Below, piece after piece: positions 38,204 to 47,654 of a stretch of DNA of 64,000 nucleotides; the first letter of the stretch is position 1; every line of letters begins with the position of its first letter. Source of the stretch: Xanthobacteraceae bacterium (GTDB lineage: Bacteria; Pseudomonadota; Alphaproteobacteria; Rhizobiales; Xanthobacteraceae); assembly GCA_031291445.1 (NCBI GenBank), contig JARLJA010000136.1:1-64000 (forward strand), given 5' to 3'. The notes beneath the pieces are model-generated. The model searched no databases. It was not told the DNA's origin and saw only the letters and a list, made by a program, of their open reading frames with translations. Made by a program: the position numbers and the translations under genes.

Positions 38204-38310
38204 CGTCATCCCCGCGAAGGCGGGGATCATACGCCGCAACTTCAGTGGCTCCAGGCAAGGCAGGGGCTATGGTTTCCGGGCTCGATGCTTCGCATCCCCC
38301 CGGAATGACG
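38204..38310. repeat. Palindromic intergenic repeat, CGTCATCCCCGCG type
   Basis: Starts CGTCATCCCCGCGAAGGCGG and ends with CCCCCGGAATGACG. The left half is a hairpin (ATCCCCGC/GCGGGGAT). The right half contains CCGGG...CCCGG arms around a GATGCTTCGCATC stem. A degenerate extra half (CGGCCGGAATGAC) follows at about 38320-38337. Confidence 0.75.
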
Positions 38311-38380
38311 ACGGAGAATGCCGTACGGCCGGAATGACAACGGAAAATACGTCGCGGCCGGCGGCAACGCCGCTTACGTC

Positions 38381-38414
38381 TTCTCCTCGCCCCCTTGTTC
38401 TCCTCGCCCCCTTG
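38381..38414. repeat. Perfect 17-bp tandem duplication
   Basis: TTCTCCTCGCCCCCTTG occurs at 38381-38397 and again at 38398-38414 with no gap. It lies just before the hairpin repeat at 38421. Confidence 0.9.
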
Positions 38415-38420
38415 CAGGGT

Positions 38421-38455
38421 GTAGGGCGCAATAAGCGCAGCGCATTGCGCCCTAC
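38421..38455. repeat. Short hairpin repeat, GTAGGGCGCAAT type
   Basis: GTAGGGCGCAAT (38421-38432) and ATTGCGCCCTAC (38444-38455) are perfect 12-bp arms around 11 bases. It ends three bases before the stop of the DszA-like gene, so it may act as that transcript's terminator or 3' stabiliser. I recall this type as common in Bradyrhizobium relatives. Confidence 0.85.
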
Positions 38456-38458
38456 GGC

Positions 38459-39772
38459 CTAGTTCTGCAGGTGCCCGCGCAGGGTCGCGGCGCCGTAGTC
38501 CTGGCGGAACACGTTGAGCCGCTGCAGCTCGGGCACGACGCCGTCGACGAATTCGGCGAAGGAGTCCGGCAGGAACGCCGGCGACACCACGAAGCCGTCG
38601 GCGTCGCCGGAGGTGAAGATGTCGGCCAGTTCGTCGGCGATCTGCCGCGGCGTTCCGCAGACCTGGGGCACCAGCACGCTCTCGCCGTACTTCTTGCCGA
38701 TCTGACGCAGAGTCATGGCGTTGTCCTTGGCGATGCGCGAGGCCATGGCGATCAGGCTCTGGGTGCCGCTGCTCTGCAGCGTCTCGACCGGCGCATCGAG
38801 ATCGAGCGTGCTCAGATCGACGTTGGAATGCGCGGACAACGTCGACAGGCCGACCATGGGATCGACCAGTGCATTGGCCCGGTCGCGCTTCTCGATCGCC
38901 TCCTCGCGGCTGCGTCCGACGAACGGCATGATGGCGATGAGCGACTTGCAGCTGCCGTCTTCCCGCTTGAACCGCGCCGCCTCGTCGCGGATCGCCTGCG
39001 TCGACTTGCGCATGTGCTCGCGGGTCGGCGAGATGTTGAAGATCACCTCGGCCCAGCGCGCCGCGAAGGCGCGGCCGCGGTCGGAGGCGCCGGCCTGGAT
39101 GATGACCGGTCGGCCCTGCGGGCCGCGGGGAATGTTGAGCGGACCGCGCGACTTGAAATAGGTGCCGGCGTGGTCGATGTAGTGGACCTTGGCCGGATCG
39201 GCATAGATGCCCCTGGCGCGGTCGAGCACCAGCGCGCCGTCGTCCCAGCTGCCCCACAGCTTGAAGATCAGCTCCATGAATTCCTCGGCGCGATCGTAGC
39301 GCTGGTCATGGCTGAGATGGCTCTCCAGCCCGAAATTCATCGCCTCGCTGTCGTTCATCGAGGTCACCACGTTCCACGCCGCGCGGCCCTTCGACAGATG
39401 ATCGAGGGTGGCAAATTCGCGCGCCAGATTGTAGGGCTGGTCGTAGGTGGTGGACCGGGTGGCGCCGAGGCCGATCCGGCTCGTGGTCGCCGCCAGCGCG
39501 CCGAGGATCAGTACCGGGTCCATGCGGGTGGAGTCCTGGTCGCCGCTGCGAATACCGACCCCGAAGTCGCCGCCGAACCGGTCGGCCACCGCCAGCCGGT
39601 CGGCGAAGAAGATCAGGTCGAACTTGCCCCGCTCCAGCGTGCGCGCCACCTCGGCATAGTAGTCCAGCGAAAGAAACGGCACCTCGTGCGCCGGATTGCG
39701 CCACAGCGCGTGACTGTGGGCGACGGGACCGGCGATCAGGAACGCGGCGAGATTCATCAGGCGATCGGACAA
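38459..39772 (-). CDS. FMNH2-dependent monooxygenase, DszA/NtaA-like (luciferase-like family)
   Basis: A 437-residue luciferase-like monooxygenase. The start MNLAAFLIAGPVAHSHALWRN, then VARTLERGKFDLIFFADRLAV, FATLDHLSKGRAAWNVVTSMNDSEAMNFG and PVIIQAGASDRGR follow the DszA/NtaA/SnaA plan and look closest to DszA, the dibenzothiophene-sulfone monooxygenase. It needs reduced FMN from a separate reductase; the gene at 45852 is one candidate. The start is TTG 39772 with GGAG upstream; an ATG at 39757 lacks a site. It stands alone between a repeat and the divergent FAD gene. The real substrate could be another sulfone, sulfide or amine. Confidence 0.88.
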   Translation of the reverse strand: MSDRLMNLAAFLIAGPVAHSHALWRNPAHEVPFLSLDYYAEVARTLERGKFDLIFFADRLAVADRFGGDFGVGIRSGDQDSTRMDPVLILGALAATTSRIGLGATRSTTYDQPYNLAREFATLDHLSKGRAAWNVVTSMNDSEAMNFGLESHLSHDQRYDRAEEFMELIFKLWGSWDDGALVLDRARGIYADPAKVHYIDHAGTYFKSRGPLNIPRGPQGRPVIIQAGASDRGRAFAARWAEVIFNISPTREHMRKSTQAIRDEAARFKREDGSCKSLIAIMPFVGRSREEAIEKRDRANALVDPMVGLSTLSAHSNVDLSTLDLDAPVETLQSSGTQSLIAMASRIAKDNAMTLRQIGKKYGESVLVPQVCGTPRQIADELADIFTSGDADGFVVSPAFLPDSFAEFVDGVVPELQRLNVFRQDYGAATLRGHLQN

Positions 39773-40056
39773 CGCGGCTGCTCCGCTTCAACGAATGAGA
39801 TGGCCTGATCTAGTATACGGCCGATCCACGGCTGGCGAGTCGCGCGAGCGCCGGCGTCCGGCGCAGGATTTGTCATCGGTCGGGGCGCCAAAGCGAGAAA
39901 AACATGCACCATCACCCCGGTTGATGGCAAAGAATCCTCCTCGAGCGACCATTCAAAGAATGATCTTCTTTTTCGGGCGACGGCGCGTTTGCTGCCACAG
40001 AAACCTGCTGATATGAGATGGATGCTGCCGTTGCCGGCAACCGAAAGAGTGATCGC

Positions 40057-41433
40057 ATGAACGGTGGTGCCGCGCGGCACGCCATCATCATCGGCGGTGG
40101 CGCGAGCGGCGTGCTGCTGGCCTATCAGCTGCTGCAGCACCCGGCGTCCGACTTTCGCGTGACGCTGATCGAGAAGCGCGCCGACATCGGCCGCGGTCTT
40201 GCCTATCACACCGGCAATCTGGAACACCTGCTGAACGTCAGGGCCGCCAACATGAGCGCGCTGCCGGACGATCCCGACCATTTCTGGCGCTGGATTTCCG
40301 CGCGCGAGGCCACCCGGCCGCTCTGCCCCGACCCGTTCTGCTTCGTGCCCCGGCGCATCTATGGCGACTACATCGCGAGCCTGATCGAGCCGCTGATGTC
40401 CGACCGCGGCGCGCCACCCCGCCTCGCCATCGTGCAGGACGAGTGCGTCTCGGTCGGCCAAGGCCCCGCCGGCGTCACGGTCGCCGTGGCCGGGGGAGCA
40501 ACCCACGCGGGCGATTTTGCCATATTCGCCACCGGCCACGACGCCGCGAACGCCGGTCCGGTGCCCCACGCCAATCCCTGGACCTCGCCATCGGCCGCCG
40601 GCGTCGACAGGGACGCCACTGTCCTGATCCTCGGCACCGGGCTCACCATGGTCGACTACGTGCTGTCGCTTCTCTCCGAGGGACACCGGGGCGGGATCAT
40701 CGCGCTGTCCCGGCGCGGCCTGATGGCGAGGCCGCATCGTCGCGTCGACCCGGAGCGCATCGCGGAGGCCGACGTTCCCTTCGGCGCGAGCATCAGCGTG
40801 CTGCTGCGCTGGCTGCGCCACCGCATCGACCTGCATGTCGCCGCGGGTGGCGACTGGCGCGGCGTGATCGATGCCATCCGCCCGTTTTCGCAGCGGCTCT
40901 GGGGCGAGCTGCCGCAAGCCTCCAGGCGCCGCTTCCTCGAACATGCGCGCGCCTGGTGGGACGTGCATCGTCACCGCATGGCGCCGGAGGTGGAGGCGCG
41001 CGTGGCGCAGGCGCTCGCTTCAGGACGCGTGAGCGCGATGGCGGCCAAGGTGACCGGGGTCGCGCCGAACCCAGCCGGGGCGCTGGTTCACTACCGGCGA
41101 CGGGGCGAGAGCGTGGTGGCGAGCGTCCAGGTCGGGGCCATCGTCGACTGCACGGGTCTCGTCAGGGATCCCCGCGCCACCTCCAATCCGGCCATCCGCA
41201 GCCTGCTGGAGCAGGGGCTGGCGCGCGTCGATCCGCTGCGCATCGGGATCGAGACCGGCCCCGACTGCGCCATCATCGACCGCAACGGTGTGGCCTCGCC
41301 GCGACTGTTCGCGGTCGGCCCGCTGACGCGCGCCGCGTTCTGGGAGATCATCGCGATTCCCGACATCCGCACCCAGTGCGCGGAGCTCGCCGCGCGGCTG
41401 GTCGACGGCGGTGCGACCACGACTACAGCCTGA
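40057..41433 (+). CDS. FAD/NAD(P)-binding oxidoreductase
   Basis: A 458-residue flavoprotein of the type with an N-terminal dinucleotide fold (AIIIGGGASGVLLAYQLL, about 9-26), LNVRAANMSALPDDPDHFWRW and a second nucleotide site VLILGTGLTMVDYVLSL. It resembles the FAD-NAD(P)-binding family (NAD_binding_9) found near transporter genes and often called hydroxyacylglutathione hydrolase-like by mistake. ATG 40057 is preceded by GAAAGAG; an ATG 13 codons earlier is possible. It is divergent from the DszA-like gene and ends two bases from the ssuB stop, tail to tail, so its role in sulfur use is inferred only from position. Confidence 0.85.
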   Translation: MNGGAARHAIIIGGGASGVLLAYQLLQHPASDFRVTLIEKRADIGRGLAYHTGNLEHLLNVRAANMSALPDDPDHFWRWISAREATRPLCPDPFCFVPRRIYGDYIASLIEPLMSDRGAPPRLAIVQDECVSVGQGPAGVTVAVAGGATHAGDFAIFATGHDAANAGPVPHANPWTSPSAAGVDRDATVLILGTGLTMVDYVLSLLSEGHRGGIIALSRRGLMARPHRRVDPERIAEADVPFGASISVLLRWLRHRIDLHVAAGGDWRGVIDAIRPFSQRLWGELPQASRRRFLEHARAWWDVHRHRMAPEVEARVAQALASGRVSAMAAKVTGVAPNPAGALVHYRRRGESVVASVQVGAIVDCTGLVRDPRATSNPAIRSLLEQGLARVDPLRIGIETGPDCAIIDRNGVASPRLFAVGPLTRAAFWEIIAIPDIRTQCAELAARLVDGGATTTTA

Positions 41434-41435
41434 CG

Positions 41436-42263
41436 CTACTCAGGCTTGCCGAGCAGTTCCCGGAGAATGGTGTCCTCGATCGCCGCGACGGCCCCCGAGC
41501 GGCCACGCGGCCGCTTCAGATTGACCTGGATGTCCTCGACGATGCGTCCGTCTTCCAGCACCAGCACGCGGTCGGCCAGCGCCACCGCCTCGCTGACATC
41601 GTGGGTGACCAGGATCGCGGTGAAACCCTGATCGAGCCAGACCCGCTCGAGCAGCCCCTGCATGGTGATGCGCGTCAGCGCATCGAGCGCGCCGAGCGGC
41701 TCGTCCAGCACCAGCACGCGCGGCTGGCTCACCAGCGCGCGCGCCAGCGCCACCCGCTGGCGCTGGCCGCCCGACAACACCGCGGGCCACTGGTCGCGTT
41801 TGGCGTCCAGCTCGACTTCGTGCAGCGCCCGAACCGCCCGTTCACGGGCATCGGCGCGCTTGCGCTCGGCGCCAAGCCCGACCTCGACGTTGGACAGCAC
41901 GCGCGCCCACGGCAGCAGCCTCGGCTCCTGGAACATGATCCGGACGCCCGCCGTCCGCGCATCGGCATCCCCGAACGAGACCGACCCCGTGGTCGGCGTG
42001 TCGAGCCCGGCGATCAGCCGCAGCAGCGTGCTCTTGCCGCTGCCGCTGCGCCCGACGATGGCGACGAACTGGCCGGCCTTGATGTGCAGGTCGAGGTTCG
42101 CCAGGACCTGGTGCGCACCGAAGCTCTTGCCGACGCCGCGGACCGTAATCGGCACGCCCTTTCCGCCCGCGCGCGCGCGGACGGAGCCGGCGTCGCTGCG
42201 CAGGTCCGGCCGCTCGGCGGCGCGAACGCCGGCGAGCACCGTTTCGAGAGAGCCCGTCGTCAT
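41436..42263 (-). CDS. ssuB: Aliphatic sulfonate ABC importer ATPase
   Basis: A 275-residue ATPase of the nitrate/sulfonate/taurine type. It has [19 protein letters not shown] (Walker A), [17 protein letters not shown] (Q-loop region typical of SsuB/TauB), [16 protein letters not shown] and [17 protein letters not shown], then [18 protein letters not shown]. An N-terminal extension of about 35 residues precedes the ATPase core. The ATG overlaps the ssuC stop (ATGA). Confidence 0.92.
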   Translation of the reverse strand: MTTGSLETVLAGVRAAERPDLRSDAGSVRARAGGKGVPITVRGVGKSFGAHQVLANLDLHIKAGQFVAIVGRSGSGKSTLLRLIAGLDTPTTGSVSFGDADARTAGVRIMFQEPRLLPWARVLSNVEVGLGAERKRADARERAVRALHEVELDAKRDQWPAVLSGGQRQRVALARALVSQPRVLVLDEPLGALDALTRITMQGLLERVWLDQGFTAILVTHDVSEAVALADRVLVLEDGRIVEDIQVNLKRPRGRSGAVAAIEDTILRELLGKPE

Positions 42264-43072
42264 TCCGGCGCCTCCTGATAGGCCGGATGCCAGGCCAACA
42301 GCAGATGTTCGAGCACCCGCGACGTGCTGTCCGCGAGCTTGCCGAGCAGCGCGTAGATCAGGATGCACAGCACCACCACGTCGGTCTGCATGAACTCCCG
42401 CGCCTGCATCGCCATGTATCCGAGCCCGGACGACGCCGCGATGGTTTCCGCCACGATCAGGGTCAGCCACATGATCCCGAGCGCGAAGCGCACCCCGACG
42501 AAGATCGACGGCAGCGCCCCCGGAAAGATCACGCGCCGGAACAGCTCGCGGTTGTCCATTCCATAGCTGCGGCCCATCTCGATGAGCTGGGGATCGACGG
42601 CGCGAATGCCGTGCAGGGTGTTGAGGTAGATCGGAAAGAACACGCCCAGCGCGACCAGGAACAGCTTTGCCGCCTCGTCGATGCCGAACCAGAGGATCAC
42701 CAGCGGAATCATGGCGAGGTGCGGCACGTTCCGCACCATCTGCAACGTGGTGTCGGTGAGGCGGTTGGACAGCCGGGAAACGCCGTTGGCGAGGCCGAAC
42801 ACGAAACCGACCCCGCCGCCGATGGCGAAACCGGCGATCGCGCGCCAGAAACTCGCGAGAATATTGCGGCCGAGCTCACCGGACTTCAGCAGCTTGACCC
42901 CGACCAGCGCGATCTCGCTGGGTGCGGGCAACAGCCGCGTCGAAATCAGCCCCGCCGTGCTCAGCAGCTGCCACAGCACGATGATCACCAGCGGCACGGC
43001 CCATTGCAGCAGGTCCGGCGCCCGAGGCAGCCGGAACGATCGCACCCGCGGCCCCAGTTCGATCGTGGTCAT
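42260..43072 (-). CDS. ssuC: Aliphatic sulfonate ABC importer permease
   Basis: A 270-residue permease with six hydrophobic segments. The EAA loop is [35 protein letters not shown], and [28 protein letters not shown] is typical of SsuC/TauC. The start overlaps the ssuD stop by four bases (ATGA), coupling enzyme and transporter. Confidence 0.93.
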   Translation of the reverse strand: MTTIELGPRVRSFRLPRAPDLLQWAVPLVIIVLWQLLSTAGLISTRLLPAPSEIALVGVKLLKSGELGRNILASFWRAIAGFAIGGGVGFVFGLANGVSRLSNRLTDTTLQMVRNVPHLAMIPLVILWFGIDEAAKLFLVALGVFFPIYLNTLHGIRAVDPQLIEMGRSYGMDNRELFRRVIFPGALPSIFVGVRFALGIMWLTLIVAETIAASSGLGYMAMQAREFMQTDVVVLCILIYALLGKLADSTSRVLEHLLLAWHPAYQEAPE

Positions 43073-44241
43073 GACTGGGCGGCCTGCTTCTGTGCCGGCC
43101 GCAGATCATTGGCGATGGTTTCGCCGAACGGTCCGGTGTTCAGCGTGCCGCGCGCGACGGCGCCGGCGCGGCTCTGCGAGATCAGCGGAAACACCAGCTC
43201 GGCGAAGCGATAGGCCTCTTCGAGATGCGGGTAGCCGGACAGGATGAAGGTGTCGATCCCGAGCGCCTGATATTCGCGAATGCGCGCGGCCACGGTCTGG
43301 GGATCGCCCACCAGCGCGGTTCCCGCGCCGCCGCGGACCAGCCCGACGCCGGCCCACAGGTTGGGGCTGATCTCGAGCCTGTCCCGGCGCCCGCCGTGCA
43401 GCTGCGACATCAGCCGCTGCCCTTCCGAATCCATGCGGGCGAAGATCTTCTGCGCCGAGGCGATGGTGTCGTCGCTGACGTGCCGGATCAGGTCGTCGGC
43501 GGCGCGCCAGGCCTCGTCCGCGGTCTCGCGCACGATGACGTGCAGGCGGATCCCGAACGACAGCTTGCGGCCGGCCTTGTCGGCCGCCGCCTTGACCCGG
43601 ACGATCTTGTCCGCCACGGCCGCCGGCGGCTCGCCCCAGGTCAGGTACTTGTCGACGGTATGCGCCGCGACGTCGATGCCGGCCTCCGACGAGCCTCCGA
43701 AAAACAGCGGCGGGCCCCCCGGCTGGTGCGGCAGGAACAGCAAGCGCCCGTCCTCCACGGCGATGTGCTCGCCCTTGTAGTCGACGGTCTTCCCGGCCAG
43801 CAGATCGCGGTAGACCGCCAGGAACTCGCGGGTCACCGCGTAGCGCTCCTCGTGATTCAGGAAGATGCCGTCGCCCTTGTTCTCGACCGGATCACCACCC
43901 GTCACGACGTTGATGAGAAGACGCCCTTCCGAAATGCGGTCGAGCGTCGCGGTCATGCGTGCGGCGACGGTCGGGGACTGCAGGCCGGGCCGCACGGCGA
44001 CCAGATAGCGCAGGCGGCGGGTCGACGGCACGAGCGCCGAAGCCACGACCCAGGAATCCTCGCAGCTCCGCCCGGTCGGCAGCAGCACGCCGTAGTATCC
44101 GAGTTCATCGGCGGCCTGCGCGACCTGGCGCATGTAGCCGAGACTGACGTGACGTCCACCCTCGGACGTGCCCAGATAGCGGCCATCCCCATGGGTGGGG
44201 ATGAACCACAGGATATTGGCATCGGCCGTCGTGTCGCTCAT
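43069..44241 (-). CDS. ssuD: FMNH2-dependent alkanesulfonate monooxygenase
   Basis: A 390-residue protein, close to E. coli SsuD (381). It removes sulfite from alkanesulfonates with FMNH2 and O2. Family features are [47 protein letters not shown] (with the active-site Cys equivalent of SsuD Cys54), [12 protein letters not shown] and [17 protein letters not shown], with [21 protein letters not shown] near the end. It is transcribed after ssuA with a 287-base gap in which I see nothing, and before ssuCB, the E. coli order ADCB without ssuE; a reductase gene lies divergent at 45852. Confidence 0.95.
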   Translation of the reverse strand: MSDTTADANILWFIPTHGDGRYLGTSEGGRHVSLGYMRQVAQAADELGYYGVLLPTGRSCEDSWVVASALVPSTRRLRYLVAVRPGLQSPTVAARMTATLDRISEGRLLINVVTGGDPVENKGDGIFLNHEERYAVTREFLAVYRDLLAGKTVDYKGEHIAVEDGRLLFLPHQPGGPPLFFGGSSEAGIDVAAHTVDKYLTWGEPPAAVADKIVRVKAAADKAGRKLSFGIRLHVIVRETADEAWRAADDLIRHVSDDTIASAQKIFARMDSEGQRLMSQLHGGRRDRLEISPNLWAGVGLVRGGAGTALVGDPQTVAARIREYQALGIDTFILSGYPHLEEAYRFAELVFPLISQSRAGAVARGTLNTGPFGETIANDLRPAQKQAAQS

Positions 44242-44528
44242 GGGCTGCCTTTCGCACAGTTCTTAGGCGTTTCCCGGCCCCGGAGATGGAATTGGAAACG
44301 ATGCGCGCGCGTGTGGGAGCCGATCAGCTGACGATGGGAGTGGGGCGCCTGCCTAATCAAGCCACCCGCACAAAAAATGATGACCGCGCTGGATGAACCA
44401 CGGCGACAGATGAATTCTTCCAAGTTGCCACGATTCACGACAACCGCATGCCAGCAACGCCCGACCCAGCGCGGCGCAGTTCCCGCAGCTTTGGCGCGGA
44501 CAATCGGTGCACCATGGTCGGATCGAGG

Positions 44529-45488
44529 TCATGGTTCCGGCACCCACCGCCAGACGATCTCCCGGACCGCGACCGGTTTCGGGATCAGCCCGAGCCGGAA
44601 GAAGCGATCGGCGGTCGCCTGCTGGCTCGTGACGATGGCATCGCTGAGCGGAACCACGAGGAACTGGCTGCGCGCCACTGCGCGCGCGATCGCCACGCTG
44701 TCGATGCCCGTGGCCGCGTGCAGGCTGGCGGCGACCTCCTGCCGGTGCCCATCGGCCCAGTTCGATTCCGCCGCGAAGATCGCGTTCAGCCGGGCCACCA
44801 GATCCGGATGGCCGGCGACGAACTCCTTGTTGGCGAGGAAGAACGCATTGGAGTCATGCGCGTCCCTGGCGAGCGCGACGACGCGCACGGTGGCATTCTG
44901 GGCCAGCGCCAGGTACGGGTCCCAGATGCACCAGGCCTCCACGCTGCCGCTGGAAAACGCCGCCGCGGCATCGGCCGGGGCGAGATACACCGGCACGATG
45001 TCCGAGTAGCCAAGCCCGGCCTTCTCCAGCACCGCCACCAGCGTGTTGTGGGCGCTCGAGCCCTTGGCGACGGCGATGCGCTTGCCCTTGAGATCCGCGA
45101 CCGATCGAATGGGCGACGCCTCGGCAACGATGATCGCCTCGTTGGCACCCGCCGCCGGCAGCGCCGCCACATACAGCAGGTTGGCCGCGGCGGCCTGGGC
45201 GAACACCGGCGGCGCGTCACCGGTGTAGCCGAAATCGAGACTGCCGGTGTTGAGCGCCTCAAGCAGCGGCGGACCGAACGGAAATTCCACCCACCGCACC
45301 GATATGCCTTGTCCGCGCAGGGCCTCCTCCACGGTTCCGCGCTGCTTCACGGCGGGAAAGATGCCGGCCTTCTGGTAGCCGATACGAATTTCCTTCAGCG
45401 CCTGCGCCCGGGAACCCGCGGCGGTGAACGCCGTCACCGCCAGCGCGAGCAGGACGACAGTGGACCACTTGAACAGACCTTTCAGCAT
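44529..45488 (-). CDS. ssuA: Sulfonate ABC importer binding protein
   Basis: A 319-residue periplasmic receptor. The signal peptide is LFKWSTVVLLALAVTAFTAA with cleavage near SRAQA|LKE. The mature part begins IRIGYQKAGIFPAVKQRGTVEEAL, like SsuA, and has WVEFPFGPPLLEALNTGSLDFGYTGDAPPVFAQAA, the sulfonate-pocket region. I used ATG 45488; a TTG four codons earlier is possible. It is the first gene of ssuADCB. Confidence 0.92.
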   Translation of the reverse strand: MLKGLFKWSTVVLLALAVTAFTAAGSRAQALKEIRIGYQKAGIFPAVKQRGTVEEALRGQGISVRWVEFPFGPPLLEALNTGSLDFGYTGDAPPVFAQAAAANLLYVAALPAAGANEAIIVAEASPIRSVADLKGKRIAVAKGSSAHNTLVAVLEKAGLGYSDIVPVYLAPADAAAAFSSGSVEAWCIWDPYLALAQNATVRVVALARDAHDSNAFFLANKEFVAGHPDLVARLNAIFAAESNWADGHRQEVAASLHAATGIDSVAIARAVARSQFLVVPLSDAIVTSQQATADRFFRLGLIPKPVAVREIVWRWVPEP

Positions 45489-45851
45489 GGGCTCTCGCAA
45501 TTGACCTTGGATTGGCAGGCGTTATCGGACCGCGTGGGCGGCCCACGTTAGCGCGCGATTGCGAGGCAGATATTTCAAAGCTTCGCGGCGCCTGGCGAAA
45601 ATATTGCCGCCGACACGGCCCACGCGACACGTCCCCACGGATCCGGGTCGGCGCTGCGCTCGTGCAGCCGGACACTCACGCGTGATTTTTTTGTCGCGGC
45701 GGCGTTGCGCGCGAGGTCATAACTCTCCAAATCGATAGACAATTGGAAAACGGCGCTATTTCTCTTCGCCCGGTTTCATGGGAGTTTCATTGGTGAGATC
45801 TCTGCGGCTGCGGGGACATGGGTTTGAGGACTTGTTCGAGGAATTGCGTGA
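45489..45851. other. Divergent control region of ssu and flavin reductase genes
   Basis: 363 bases between divergent starts. It contains CCAAAT and AATTGG flanking TAGAC (about 45728-45745), an approximate dyad that could bind a LysR regulator of the CysB/Cbl type, and a 25-codon open frame (45778-45855) whose stop overlaps the reductase start (see findings). Confidence 0.45.
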
Positions 45852-46493
45852 ATGACCTTGAGTGATGTCGATGATTGCGGCTGCCGCGAGATGTCTGACG
45901 CCCCCGCAAGGCACGCGGAGGTTTCCGGCGACGCCGCCCCCCCGGACTTTCGTTCGGTGATGCGACGGCTTGCCGGCGGCGTCAGCATCATCACGGCCGG
46001 GTGCGGCCAGGACATCACCGGCATGACGGTGACGTCGCTGACCTCGCTGAGCGCCGAGCCGCCGCGCCTCCTGGTCAACGTCAATCTCAACGCCTCGTCG
46101 CTGCCACTGATCCGGCACGACCGCCTGTTCGGGGTCAACATTCTGGGATCCGACCAGGAGGAGGCGGCGGCGCGGTTCAGCAGCCGGCTCAAGGGCGCAC
46201 AACGTTTCGAGGGACTGACGTGGTTCAGGCGGCCATCGGGACTGCCGCTGCTGGCCGGCTCGCTCGCCACCATCGAGTGTCGCGTCGACGAGATCATCGA
46301 GCGCTATTCCCATGCGGTGATCATCGGCGAATTGCTCCACACCTCGCTGTCGCCGGATCTCTCGGCGCTCGCCTACTGGGACGGCGGCTACGTCCCGATC
46401 GCCCGCGATCACGATCTCGGCCGGGCGGCGGACGTCGGCCTGCCGCTGCGCGGCGGCGCGGCGGGCTCGGGCAAGCGACCTCTTCTGCCCTGA
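45852..46493 (+). CDS. Flavin reductase family protein
   Basis: A 213-residue FMN-binding reductase: FRSVMRRLAGGVSIITAGCG, GMTVTSLTSLSAEPPRLLVNVN and GVNILGSDQEEAAARFSS are typical. It should supply FMNH2 to SsuD, the DszA-like and the DmoA-like monooxygenases nearby, replacing SsuE. GAGGA lies 10 bases before ATG 45852. The N-terminus (MTLSDVDDCGCREMSDAP) is longer than in most relatives and an ATG at codon 14 is possible. It is divergent from ssuA and convergent with the CUT1 ATPase gene. Confidence 0.9.
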   Translation: MTLSDVDDCGCREMSDAPARHAEVSGDAAPPDFRSVMRRLAGGVSIITAGCGQDITGMTVTSLTSLSAEPPRLLVNVNLNASSLPLIRHDRLFGVNILGSDQEEAAARFSSRLKGAQRFEGLTWFRRPSGLPLLAGSLATIECRVDEIIERYSHAVIIGELLHTSLSPDLSALAYWDGGYVPIARDHDLGRAADVGLPLRGGAAGSGKRPLLP

Positions 46494-46545
46494 TCTTCCC
46501 TTCTTCCCCGACGCGGCAACGGCGTCAGCTGCCGGACAACCACGG

Positions 46546-47640
46546 TCAGGTTTGTCCCTGCGTCGGCCTTTCCCAGATCCGCTGCGCGGTCGCGCCGTCG
46601 AACAGATGGATCCGCTCCGGATCATAGCCGACCCGCACCTGCGCGCCGACCGCCGGCGCCCCGCGGCCGAAATGCCGCACGCACAGCCGCGTGCCGCAGG
46701 TCTCGACATAGATCTCCGCCTCGGCGCCGAGGTTCTCGACGTGCCGAACCACGCCCGCAAGCGCCGGGGGGGCGGCTGCGGGGGCACTGCCGACCGACAG
46801 ATGCTCCGGTCTCAATCCGACCACGATCTCGCCCGACGCATCGGCGTGGTGGGGCGGCAGCCGGATGACGCCGCCGTCGGCAGCGCGGATCGCGCCGTCG
46901 TGACGCGTGCCGGTGATGAAGTTCATCGCCGGCGAGCCGATGAACCCCGCGACGAAGCGGTTGGCGGGATAGTCGTAGAGCTCGAGCGGCGTCGCCACCT
47001 GTACGATCTCGCCGGCGTTCATCACGGCGATGCGGTCCGCCAGCGTGATCGCCTCGACCTGGTCGTGGGTGGTGTAGACCATGGTCATGCGGAGCTTCCT
47101 CTGCAGCGCCCGGATCTCGAGGCGGGTCGAGACCCGCAACTGGGCGTCGAGGTTCGACAGCGGCTCGTCGAGCAGAAACGCGACCGGCTCACGCACCATG
47201 GCGCGCCCCAACGCGACGCGCTGGCGCTGGCCGCCGGACAGCGCGCGAGGGTAGCGATCGAGCAGCGACTCGAGTTCGAGCGCTCTGGCGGCATCGGCGA
47301 CGCGGCGCTGTCGCTCCGACGGGTCCAGGCCGCGCAGCTTCAGTCCGAAGGCGAGATTGTCGCGTACCCGCATGTGGGGATAGAGCGCGTACGACTGAAA
47401 CACCATGGCGACGTTGCGCGCCTGCGGCGGCGCCGCGTCGACCGGCCTGCCGTCGAAGGCGATGCTGCCGCCGGAGGTCGGCTCGAGGCCGGCGATGGCG
47501 CGCAACAGCGTCGACTTGCCGCAGCCGGAGGGGCCTACCAGCGCCAGGAATTCGCCTTCGGCGATCGACAGGTTGATGTCGCGCAGCACGCGCCGCCCGC
47601 CGAACTCCTTGTGAAGACCGTTGATGTCGATTCTGGCCAC
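46546..47640 (-). CDS. CUT1-type ABC importer ATPase (UgpC/MsmK-like)
   Basis: A 364-residue ATPase with [60 protein letters not shown] and AFLLDEPLSNLDAQLR, followed by an OB-like regulatory domain (about 240-364), the usual plan of sugar and glycerol-3-phosphate importers. GTG 47640 is preceded by GAGGGG. It follows two permeases and a binding protein, so a full CUT1 importer sits inside the organosulfur island. Confidence 0.92.
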   Translation of the reverse strand: MARIDINGLHKEFGGRRVLRDINLSIAEGEFLALVGPSGCGKSTLLRAIAGLEPTSGGSIAFDGRPVDAAPPQARNVAMVFQSYALYPHMRVRDNLAFGLKLRGLDPSERQRRVADAARALELESLLDRYPRALSGGQRQRVALGRAMVREPVAFLLDEPLSNLDAQLRVSTRLEIRALQRKLRMTMVYTTHDQVEAITLADRIAVMNAGEIVQVATPLELYDYPANRFVAGFIGSPAMNFITGTRHDGAIRAADGGVIRLPPHHADASGEIVVGLRPEHLSVGSAPAAAPPALAGVVRHVENLGAEAEIYVETCGTRLCVRHFGRGAPAVGAQVRVGYDPERIHLFDGATAQRIWERPTQGQT

Positions 47641-47654
47641 GGCCGATCCCCTCG

